DNA of 64,000 nucleotides, from NCBI GenBank assembly GCA_947588805.1, contig CANPYR010000003.1, positions 1 to 64,000 of the forward strand, written 5' to 3'. Below the pieces are notes generated by a model, which saw only the letters and a list, made by a program, of their open reading frames with translations, was not told where the DNA came from and ran no database searches. Position numbers and translations under genes: made by a program. Positions 52,436 to 59,742 of this stretch are shown piece by piece; position 1 is the first letter of the stretch; the number at the start of each line of letters is the position of its first letter. This stretch comes from an uncultured Clostridia bacterium (GTDB lineage Bacteria; Bacillota; Clostridia; Oscillospirales; Ruminococcaceae).

Positions 52436-52464
52436 TTGCAATATTCTTCCGGATATGGTATACT
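52436..52464 (+). promoter_or_regulatory. SigA-type promoter of the solute-binding gene
   Basis: TTGCAA (52436-52441), 17 bp ending ATGG (extended -10), TATACT (52459-52464). Confidence 0.75.
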
Positions 52465-52499
52465 GTATCTGTAAATTTATCACTTTGGGGGTAAACCTA

Positions 52500-53957
52500 A
52501 TGAAAAGAATACTCGCAATAGCGCTTGCGCTTGTTATGATCCTTGCCGTTACGGGCTGCGGATCCAAAAAGCGCCAGCCGATCGAACTGACTCTATCGAC
52601 AGAGGACTCCGAAGCTATCCTTAAGGCTGCGGGCGTAACTCTGCCGGACGCTGAAAACGCTCCCGGCGCAGGAACCATGGTACAGTGGTTCGGATGGTCT
52701 GACCCGTATCAGGCGTACTCCGAATCGGAAATAGTAAACACAGGTTTCTGGACATTCAAGGAAAAGTATGCCTGCACCTTCGACTATGTTGAAGCGACCA
52801 GCTACTTCACCGCAAACGACGATCTTGCAAACCTTATAATGGCGGGAACTCCTCCGGATTGCATGACCGGCGGCACCAACTCCACCGCTTCCTTCCCGAT
52901 GAAGGCGATAAAGGGAATCACTCAGGCCGTTGATCCTTGGATCGACTATGACGATCCGCTCTGGGCTCCGATGAAGGCGACCGCCGACAACTTCGTTCTT
53001 AACGGTCAGCACTACCAGATCTGCATGCAGACAAAGCCCTCTAACGTTGTTGTTTACAACCGCAGAGTTATCGAAGAGTGGGGATTTGACGATCCCGCGG
53101 ATCTTTATGCCAACGACGAGTGGACTTGGGCGGAGTTCTATGATATGTGCATGGAATTCTCCGACGCCGACTCTGACAGATTCGCTCTTGACGGATACGC
53201 ATACGCCGGAATGTTCACCGAATCCACCGGTCAGATGTTCTTAATGCGCGATCCCGACGACAACTTCAAGTACTATTCCAACCTCGACTCCCCCGAGATC
53301 GAGCGCGGTATGGATTATCTTTACAACCTTTCCAAGAACGGCTGCACCTACCAGCAGGGCGGCTGGTCTCTCCGCGGCTCCGGCGCTTTCGGCGAAGGCA
53401 TGAAGGAAGGCAAGTGCCTGTTCTATGTAATCGGCGAGAGCTTCTTTGAAGGTCCCGTTGATGAGATCGAAGCCATCTGGGGCGATATGCACGCTCACGA
53501 GATAATGTTCGCTCCTCTTCCGAGGGATGAAAACGGCGACGGCAACTACTACTGCTCTTCAAGCTTTGAGGACGTTAAGGGCTCCATGGTAATAATCAAG
53601 GACGCTCCCAACCCCGAAGCCGCCGCGCTTTTGGCTGCCTGCGTACGCTTCAAGGTCATCGACCCGACCGTTATACAGATCAACAAGAGAATGCTCAAGG
53701 ATACATATCTCTGGACCGACGAGATGCTTGACATGTCTGACGAGTGCAAGGCAATAGCCGACGCGCACGTAGTCTTCGACGCGTCCGGAAACCTTCCCGA
53801 CAACCTCCAGCAGGTACATTCAAGACTCGGCGACTCCATAGCCCACGGCGGCTCCGAGCCGAGCTCATGGGCGCAGCTCAAGGAGAACAACAAGGAATCC
53901 TTCGAGTACTACATTGACGAGCTGAACGCGATGATGGAGTCATATTCTCCGGATTGA
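52500..53957 (+). CDS. Family-1 extracellular solute-binding lipoprotein
   Basis: About 485 residues. ATG 52500 with GGGGGT before it is preferred over 52455. The lipobox is LAVTGCGSKK (Cys about 20). Mature features: FGWSDPYQAYSESEI, TPPDCMTGGTN, VVVYNRRVIEEWG and NYYCSSSFEDVKGSMVIIKDAPNPEAAALL, the last typical of sugar-binding proteins of ABC importers. No permease is beside it. It diverges from the GH43 lipoprotein and ends in a strong terminator. Confidence 0.9.
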   Translation: MKRILAIALALVMILAVTGCGSKKRQPIELTLSTEDSEAILKAAGVTLPDAENAPGAGTMVQWFGWSDPYQAYSESEIVNTGFWTFKEKYACTFDYVEATSYFTANDDLANLIMAGTPPDCMTGGTNSTASFPMKAIKGITQAVDPWIDYDDPLWAPMKATADNFVLNGQHYQICMQTKPSNVVVYNRRVIEEWGFDDPADLYANDEWTWAEFYDMCMEFSDADSDRFALDGYAYAGMFTESTGQMFLMRDPDDNFKYYSNLDSPEIERGMDYLYNLSKNGCTYQQGGWSLRGSGAFGEGMKEGKCLFYVIGESFFEGPVDEIEAIWGDMHAHEIMFAPLPRDENGDGNYYCSSSFEDVKGSMVIIKDAPNPEAAALLAACVRFKVIDPTVIQINKRMLKDTYLWTDEMLDMSDECKAIADAHVVFDASGNLPDNLQQVHSRLGDSIAHGGSEPSSWAQLKENNKESFEYYIDELNAMMESYSPD

Positions 53958-53996
53958 TCGGCCGAGGATAAAAAAATAGAAAAAAATAGAATAATT

Positions 53997-54034
53997 AAAC
54001 GAGCCGATATAGGATCCTATATCGGCTTGTTTGT
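53997..54034 (+). terminator. Terminator of the solute-binding gene
   Basis: An 18-bp near-perfect inverted repeat (core GAGCCGATATAGG and its complement, 53997-54032) with no loop beyond GGATCC, followed by GTTTGTTG. Confidence 0.82.
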
Positions 54035-54053
54035 TGAAGTATGCAGTACGGCA

Positions 54054-54290
54054 GGGCGCAGCCCGCGGACGGCCGCAGGCCGGACGGACTCGCCGGACAA
54101 AGGACGACGAGTCGCGCGCGGAGCGCGCCGGACTGCGCCCGGGGTGGGAGCCATAAAAGGAAAGGTAAACAGAAAGTCGTTGGGAGCGAAATCCGCACCC
54201 TGCGGCTTCATCTCGCCGACTTTTAAGCGCAGAAACCTATAGTTACAACTTCCGACTTCTGACTTCTCAATTCTGTCTTCTGAAAGCGAA
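54054..54290. repeat. Dispersed intergenic element, copy 2
   Basis: GGGCGCAGCCCG (54054-54065) pairs with CGGACTGCGCCC (54129-54140; one mismatch), enclosing CGGCC/GGCCG, ACTCG.CG/CG.CGAGT and GCGCGC/GCGCGC, the same four-stem plan as copy 1. GTCGTTGGGAGCGAAA and CGCAGAAA follow, then heptads at 54248-54282. Compared with copy 1, most changes fall in loops or leave the stems paired. Confidence 0.85.
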
Positions 54291-54293
54291 TTA

Positions 54294-54977
54294 TCAAATA
54301 TCGCTCAAAAACGCCGCAAATCCAAAATCGTAAAGCGTGACCTTACCGCCGAACACCTCCTGCTCGGAGCCCTTGGCTTTTCCGTCAAGAATATCCTTCG
54401 CCGCGCCTATAAGCTTCGGGATAATATCTTTCGGGACCGTGAGCGAGCCGTGCGAGGGATAAATTTCGTCGAAGCTGTCCGAGACAGTCAAAAGCCTTTC
54501 AAGACTCCCGACATAGGCGTGAAACTCTCTCTGAACGCCGAACATAAATATCCTTCCGTCCTGGACAGGGTCGCCGGAAAACAGCCTTTTGGAGTTTATA
54601 TCCAAAATCCCAACGCTACCCGGAGTATGCCCGGGAAGTGAAATAATTTTAAGCGGCCTTTCGCCGAGGTCGATAATATCTCCGTCCCAAATCGGTAGAA
54701 AATCCCCGGTACCGCCGCCGCGGTAATAGTTTGAACACTCCGCGGGACTCATATAGAATGAATCAAACTGAGAGTTGCTCCCTGTGTGATCGCGGTCGGC
54801 GTGGGTGTTGATAAGAATAACGGGGAGAGAAGTATACTCCCGCGCAAGGTCTTTAGCGTTTTTGGTCTGCATTCCGCTGTCAATAAGCGCAGCCTTCTGC
54901 GAGCCGATAAGCAGGAAAAATCTCACTCCTCCCTCGTCAAAGACATAAGTTTTAGAATCAAGCTGAGTCACCGTCAT
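54294..54977 (-). CDS. MBL-fold metallohydrolase with HxDxDH variant
   Basis: 227 residues. ILINTHADRDHTG holds HxDxDH in place of the common HxHxDH; GHTPGSVGIL and FSGDPVQDGRI follow, with a distal SHGS. This variant is found in several MBL subfamilies, so activity is likely, but the substrate (thioester, lactone or phosphodiester) cannot be told. AAAGGAG precedes the ATG. It lies 95 bp downstream of the bile salt hydrolase gene in the same direction. Confidence 0.88.
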   Translation of the reverse strand: MTVTQLDSKTYVFDEGGVRFFLLIGSQKAALIDSGMQTKNAKDLAREYTSLPVILINTHADRDHTGSNSQFDSFYMSPAECSNYYRGGGTGDFLPIWDGDIIDLGERPLKIISLPGHTPGSVGILDINSKRLFSGDPVQDGRIFMFGVQREFHAYVGSLERLLTVSDSFDEIYPSHGSLTVPKDIIPKLIGAAKDILDGKAKGSEQEVFGGKVTLYDFGFAAFLSDI

Positions 54978-55072
54978 TTCTTTAAACTCCTTTCTTTATA
55001 ATTTGCAGAAGACAGAGATGAAAACGTCCGAAGCTTTTCCGAAGCGTCTATTTTCTGCAAATCCGACTTCCG

Positions 55073-56047
55073 TTATCTGTTCTGGAACAGTATCTGCGGC
55101 TCTTCTATCAGCGGATAGCTCGCAAGCTCCGAGCCGTCGAGATTCTCGCAGTTCATATCCACCGCAGTAATTCTGCTGTTTTCATAAGTAGTATAGTAAT
55201 ATATTCCCTTATCGGTATTGCAGCAAGAAGAATATATCGTGTATTCATACCCGTGTTCTACCTTGCAGCAGCCCTTCTGCTGAGCGACAGAGCCTAAGAT
55301 GTGGAAGAACTGGCATACGCTTTCGTTTTCGGATTCGCCTGTCCTGGAATTAAGCCTGGTGAAGGCAGCTTTAATAAATCTCGAAGCCGACGAAAGATCC
55401 CCCGGTATCCCGAGCCCGCCCATTCCCCTGCTATACGGGATAAGCGCAATATTCTCAGAAATCTTGTTTTCGGGATCCGCAGCCGAAGCTCCCATATAAT
55501 TGCAAAGATTTGTAAGATGATAGTCAAATGTCGGATTATTAGTCATGACCTCCGCAGGATTGTCATACACCCTAAGACCGTCCTTCACGCTCTCCACGAC
55601 TATGCTCTTGTCTCTGTCCGAGATCATCCAGTGAAGCGGCGAAAGCGGCAGCGACGGACTGAAGTCCTCTTTGTACATATTCATCCTCCCAAGAAGCGCG
55701 CGGCATTCCTCAACGTTTTTGCACTGAGAGAGGATCCACGGGATAAACTCAAAGGGAGTAACGTTATCCTTACCCTCTTCAAACGGCTTGTAATCGGCGT
55801 TCATAGGGAAGTTGAGCCCCGCCATGCTCAGTCCCTTTTCATTCGTCGCGTCGTAATAAAGAGGGTACCCGTCCTGCACGAACGCCATTCCGATCATAGC
55901 GTAGTGGGTTTTTATCTGTCCCATTTTCCTGAAGCTGAACGGATAGTTTCGCGGCGTGACCGTTACGGTCTGGTTATAAGCGAACTCGTAGTCAAGATTT
56001 CTCCCGAAATAGTGGTCCTTAGTTTTGTAAGAAGCGGCAGTGCACAT
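55073..56047 (-). CDS. bsh: Bile salt hydrolase (choloylglycine hydrolase)
   Basis: 324 residues. An Ntn hydrolase whose Met1 is removed to expose Cys2. The catalytic and substrate residues are Cys2, Arg16, Asp19, Asn79, Asn170 and Arg223. GLNFP, TNNPTFDYH and GIPGDLSSASRF match the bile salt hydrolase signature rather than penicillin V acylase. Reaction: removal of glycine or taurine from conjugated bile acids, cytoplasmic after uptake. GGAGG and its own promoter precede it. Confidence 0.93.
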   Translation of the reverse strand: MCTAASYKTKDHYFGRNLDYEFAYNQTVTVTPRNYPFSFRKMGQIKTHYAMIGMAFVQDGYPLYYDATNEKGLSMAGLNFPMNADYKPFEEGKDNVTPFEFIPWILSQCKNVEECRALLGRMNMYKEDFSPSLPLSPLHWMISDRDKSIVVESVKDGLRVYDNPAEVMTNNPTFDYHLTNLCNYMGASAADPENKISENIALIPYSRGMGGLGIPGDLSSASRFIKAAFTRLNSRTGESENESVCQFFHILGSVAQQKGCCKVEHGYEYTIYSSCCNTDKGIYYYTTYENSRITAVDMNCENLDGSELASYPLIEEPQILFQNR

Positions 56048-56136
56048 AATTATACCTCCAAAAATTTTATTTCATCGATACCGGCGCGGACGGGAGCGTA
56101 AAGGGAATCCCGGAGCGTGCTAAAAAATACAGTTTA

Positions 56137-56165
56137 ATTATACCACACCATTTCATAAAAATCAA
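56137..56165 (-). promoter_or_regulatory. SigA-type promoter of the bile salt hydrolase gene
   Basis: TTGATT (56165-56160), 17 bp ending GTGG (extended -10), TATAAT (56142-56137), about 90 bp before the start. Confidence 0.78.
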
Positions 56166-56433
56166 CGAGTTTATGTATTTTTATCAAAATTTCATAAGTG
56201 AGGCATAAATTAGGGCGCCACCGCGCAATTATGTTGGTATCCGGTTTTATTCTCAATCGGACTTCGCGGTCATAAACGGCCAAAGGACAGGCTGATTTTC
56301 CGGCCAAGCGACGCTCTCTTGTGCAAGATCCCACATGTCACGCTTATTCTCTTGGATAAAACCCCGCGTTTATTCGCTTATGCGCCTAAAAGGCGGTAAG
56401 CCGGTAATTGTGCGGAGAGGCATTAAATTTTTG
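56166..56433. other. Gene-free divergent spacer
   Basis: 268 bp between the bile salt hydrolase promoter (56137-56165, minus) and the GH2 promoter (56434-56462, plus), in the middle of a 465-bp divergent spacer. No gene, riboswitch or repeat recognised. Confidence 0.5.
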
Positions 56434-56462
56434 TTGACATTTCCCCTCGGCGATGGTAAAAT
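56434..56462 (+). promoter_or_regulatory. SigA-type promoter of the GH2 gene
   Basis: TTGACA (56434-56439), 17 bp ending ATGG (extended -10), TAAAAT (56457-56462). Confidence 0.75.
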
Positions 56463-56512
56463 TAAGGCGTGGGCGGGCGCTGCCCGCTTAAAAATGATTT
56501 AGGAGGACGCTT

Positions 56513-58819
56513 ATGAATTCCGAAAAGCTGCTTAACAACTGGAAATTTATGCTTAATCGGCAGGGCTGGCAGAGGATGGAGGGGGACGAGATCGCTCTCC
56601 CGCACGACTTCATGCTCATGACTCCGCGCACGCCCGACTCGCCGACTTGGGCCGACTACGGGTATTTTCAGCCCTGCAAGGGAACTTACTCAAGAAAGAT
56701 CATGAAGCCGGAAGCGGAAACGGCGCTGCTCAGATTTGACGGAGTGATGGGGCTTTGCGAGGTGTTTGTGAATAACGAGCGCGCAGGTTTCCACCCCTAC
56801 GGCTACACCGCTTTCACGGTTGATATCGCTAAATTTCTCCGTGACGGCGAGAACGAGATCCGCGTGGAGGTCGACGCGACCTGCCAGCCGGGTTCAAGAT
56901 GGTACACCGGCGCGGGGATTTATCGCGAAGTCGAGCTTCTGACGTCCGGCGCGGACAGGTTTGAGCCTTGGGGAACGTCGGTAAGGACTCTCGGAATTTT
57001 CGGCGACGGCGCTCAGGTAGAAATCTCCGCCGAGATAATTTCATCCCGCCGTCAGATAGGAATAATTGAGTTTTCTATCCCCAAGCTCGGCTTTGAAATG
57101 ACTCGCTCGGTCCAGCTCGAACCCGGTAAAAACAACTTCTCGGTAAAGACGCTGCTTCACGGAGTTAAGCTTTGGTCGCCCGATTCGCCGACGGTTTACT
57201 CCTGCGATCTTACGCTTCATACCGATAACTGCTCCGACTGCGAGAACGTTAATTTCGGGGTTCGGACGGTTGCCTGCGATCCCGAGCGGGGGCTGCTTCT
57301 TAACGGAGAACCGATCAAGCTCTACGGAACATGCAACCATCACGACAACGGCATAGTCGGCGCGGCTTCATTCCGAAGCGCGGAGGAACGGCGTGTAAGA
57401 ATACTCAAAGAAAACGGCTTCAACGCTATCCGCACCTCCCACAACCCGCCGTCGAGCGCGCTTTTGGACGTGTGCGACAGGATGGGCATGCTCGTGATAG
57501 ACGAGATATTCGATTGCTGGACGAACGGAAAGAAGGCTTACGATTATCACCTCTGGTTCGATAAATATTCAAAAGAGGACGTTGCGGCGATGGTCCTGAG
57601 AGATAGGAATCATCCCTCTGTGATAATGTGGTCCACCGGAAACGAGATATTTGAGCGCGCTGGAAGGTGCGACGGCTACGCGGTCGGAAAAATGATCGCG
57701 GATACGATAAAAGAAAACGATCCCACAAGACCGCTCACTCATGCGTTCTGCGAATTCTGGGACAACCGGGAATACAATTCCGAAGCTGCCAAAAGCTTCC
57801 CTCTGCCCGCGGACGAGCCGGACTTCTGGTGCGAAAAAATAGCTCCGCAGGCCGGAAACCTGGACGTTTTGGGATACAATTACATGACTCACCGTATCTC
57901 GAAGGACGAGCAGATCTTTAAATCTCACCTCTTCGCAATAACCGAGAGCTATCCTATGGACGCGCTTTGGGTAAAGAGAACTATGGATTCGCATCCTAAG
58001 CTTATCGGCGAATTTGTCTGGACCGGCTGGGACTACTTCGGCGAGACCGGGCTCGGAAGAGTGATCTATGACGCGGACGCGCCGAGCTGGGGGCTCGACA
58101 CTCACCCGAACCACATCTCAAACTGCGGAGATTTTTCGATCTGCGGATTCAAAAAACCGCAGTCCTACTACCGAGACATAGCCTGGGGACGTGAAGCGGT
58201 TAAGATTCTGACTGTAGATCCCATAAACAGCGGCAGGAAAAAATCCTATTCCGGCTGGGGATTTTATGACGCGGAGAGGACCTGGACTTATCCCGGAAAA
58301 GAGGGAAAAATTTCGGAGGTCTATCTGTTCACGACTGCCGACGAATGCGAGCTGAGTCTTAACGGTGAAGCTATAGGCAAAAAGGCTCCGAATGAAAAGG
58401 GAGTGGCAATATTTGAAGTCCCGTATGCCGCCGGAAAGCTTGAAGCGGTCGCTTACAAGGACGGAAAGATCTGCGGAAAGGACGGTTTAAGCACTGTAAG
58501 TAGCGCATGCGGGATAAAAATTATCCCCGACGCTTCGGATAAGACCGGAAAAGCGGATCTGATACTTGCGGAGATAGATTTTGTCGATCAAAACGGAAAC
58601 GTCGCCTGGAACGCGTGCGAAGAAGTTACGGTCACGGCCGAAGGCGGTAAGGTTATAGGAACAGGCTCCGGGAAGATAGACGACGAGCACGACTACACCA
58701 AAAACATATGCTTCGCTTATCACGGAAGGCTTTTGGCGGCTATTATCCCGGAAGACGGAAACATTATTATCCGTGCAAGCTCCGGGGATATGTCCGCGGA
58801 AGCAAAGATAAGTATCTGA
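56513..58819 (+). CDS. GH2 glycoside hydrolase (beta-galactosidase-like)
   Basis: 768 residues without signal peptide. Sugar-binding N-domain, Ig-like domain, then a TIM barrel: NAIRTSHNPPSSALLDVCDRMG, WSTGNEIFE (acid/base Glu) and IGEFVWTGWDYFGE (nucleophile Glu). C-terminal beta domains start about SGRKKSYSGWGFYD. The set suits intracellular cleavage of imported beta-linked galactosides; beta-glucuronidase or mannosidase activity cannot be excluded. AGGAGG before the ATG, one promoter, one terminator: monocistronic. Confidence 0.92.
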   Translation: MNSEKLLNNWKFMLNRQGWQRMEGDEIALPHDFMLMTPRTPDSPTWADYGYFQPCKGTYSRKIMKPEAETALLRFDGVMGLCEVFVNNERAGFHPYGYTAFTVDIAKFLRDGENEIRVEVDATCQPGSRWYTGAGIYREVELLTSGADRFEPWGTSVRTLGIFGDGAQVEISAEIISSRRQIGIIEFSIPKLGFEMTRSVQLEPGKNNFSVKTLLHGVKLWSPDSPTVYSCDLTLHTDNCSDCENVNFGVRTVACDPERGLLLNGEPIKLYGTCNHHDNGIVGAASFRSAEERRVRILKENGFNAIRTSHNPPSSALLDVCDRMGMLVIDEIFDCWTNGKKAYDYHLWFDKYSKEDVAAMVLRDRNHPSVIMWSTGNEIFERAGRCDGYAVGKMIADTIKENDPTRPLTHAFCEFWDNREYNSEAAKSFPLPADEPDFWCEKIAPQAGNLDVLGYNYMTHRISKDEQIFKSHLFAITESYPMDALWVKRTMDSHPKLIGEFVWTGWDYFGETGLGRVIYDADAPSWGLDTHPNHISNCGDFSICGFKKPQSYYRDIAWGREAVKILTVDPINSGRKKSYSGWGFYDAERTWTYPGKEGKISEVYLFTTADECELSLNGEAIGKKAPNEKGVAIFEVPYAAGKLEAVAYKDGKICGKDGLSTVSSACGIKIIPDASDKTGKADLILAEIDFVDQNGNVAWNACEEVTVTAEGGKVIGTGSGKIDDEHDYTKNICFAYHGRLLAAIIPEDGNIIIRASSGDMSAEAKISI

Positions 58820-58850
58820 TACTTAAAAAATATATATATTATAATTATAA

Positions 58851-58880
58851 ACGGCGCGGGATCTCCACGCCGTTTTTTAT
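58851..58880 (+). terminator. Terminator of the GH2 gene
   Basis: ACGGCG/CGCCGT followed by TTTTTATC. Confidence 0.75.
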
Positions 58881-59461
58881 CTTCTTGCTTCCCTGTCAAA
58901 GAAGTACCCTAAATCAAATCTCACCTCGCGCCTTCCGATATCGTTATTCGTGTAGCGGCAGGAATCAAATCCTATAAGTTCAAAGCCCTCGTGGAGATAA
59001 AATCCGATCGCCGCGGTGTTGCAGGACTGAGTTTCCAAAATGAGCGCGCGGCGGCCCTGAGTTTTTGCGATCTCCTTGGCCTTGTCCATAAGGCTTTTAC
59101 CTATTCCACGGCCGCGAAGCTCCTCGCACACCCACAGCTCGGTAACGGCGAGCCGGTTAGACCATTCCTCCGGGCAGACCTCTATACACGCCTTAAGCTC
59201 GCCGCTTTCGCTCACAATCCCGTAAGCTTCGGCATTTTTCCGGTGGTCCTGATACAAAGAGTCGGGAAAATCGTATTCCTCCGGGGTATGCACTATCTCT
59301 TTTTCGGATTTTTTCCTGACGAGATTTACGCTGCAGCCCTTTTCGGTAAAAGGTGTGATCTCGACGTCGTAATAGCTGTCGCTTCTTGTGACGAGAGGTA
59401 TGGGAACGCCTTTCCACTTTTGCGGCGGGAGGTAGGTTATGGGCGGGACGGTAGAGGGCAT
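58877..59461 (-). CDS. GNAT acetyltransferase, streptothricin-acetyltransferase-like
   Basis: 194 residues. The core reads VCEELRGRGIGKSLMDKAKEIA (acetyl-CoA site) with ALILETQSCNTAAIGFYLHEGFELIGFD, a pattern close to SatA-type enzymes. The N-terminal 45 residues are extra. Streptothricin resistance cannot be inferred from the sequence alone; natural substrates of this subgroup are varied. GGAG is eight bases from the ATG. Confidence 0.82.
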   Translation of the reverse strand: MPSTVPPITYLPPQKWKGVPIPLVTRSDSYYDVEITPFTEKGCSVNLVRKKSEKEIVHTPEEYDFPDSLYQDHRKNAEAYGIVSESGELKACIEVCPEEWSNRLAVTELWVCEELRGRGIGKSLMDKAKEIAKTQGRRALILETQSCNTAAIGFYLHEGFELIGFDSCRYTNNDIGRREVRFDLGYFFDREARR

Positions 59462-59533
59462 TGGTAGGACTCCTTTTTTGGGATTTTGGTGGGGATATTA
59501 TAGCATGAAGAGGGCGGGGACGTCAAGGGCTAT

Positions 59534-59643
59534 TAGAAAACAGAAGTCAGAAGTCAGAAATCAGACCTGCCTGCTTTACATCTCTACGCTTCATCCGCGG
59601 CGCGCTATGGACCAAAACTTGCTTTCGCTCCCAACGACCTTTT
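59534..59643 (-). repeat. Dispersed element, partial copy 3 (inverted)
   Basis: On the minus strand 59643-59621 carries AAAAGGTCGTTGGGAGCGAAAG, and 59566-59534 the TGACTTC-type heptads, in the same order as copies 1 and 2. The cloverleaf part is missing. It lies just upstream of the Ca2+ ATPase gene. The 281-bp spacer 59462-59742 holds no gene. Confidence 0.75.
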
Positions 59644-59742
59644 GTATTTCCCATTTCCCTCCCCTACTTCTATTTTCCTCCCCTTTCGCATATTCTTGTC
59701 CAGAAAGTAAAATTTCACTCGGACAACTGAAAGGGGCAGCGC

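Larger units (their letters stand above)
52134..52499. other. Divergent promoter spacer
   Basis: Holds the GH43 promoter (52177-52205, minus) and the solute-binding-gene promoter (52436-52464, plus). Between them is a GC-rich island around 52270-52345 without a gene. A shared regulator would have to bind here; no operator is obvious. Confidence 0.6.

Noticed and set aside
54294..54977. Metallo-beta-lactamase antibiotic resistance
   Set aside because: MBL fold only; the HxDxDH site, the lack of a signal peptide and the size fit a general hydrolase.
58877..59461. Streptothricin resistance gene
   Set aside because: The GNAT core resembles SatA-type enzymes, but the resemblance does not establish resistance; kept as a SAT-like acetyltransferase.
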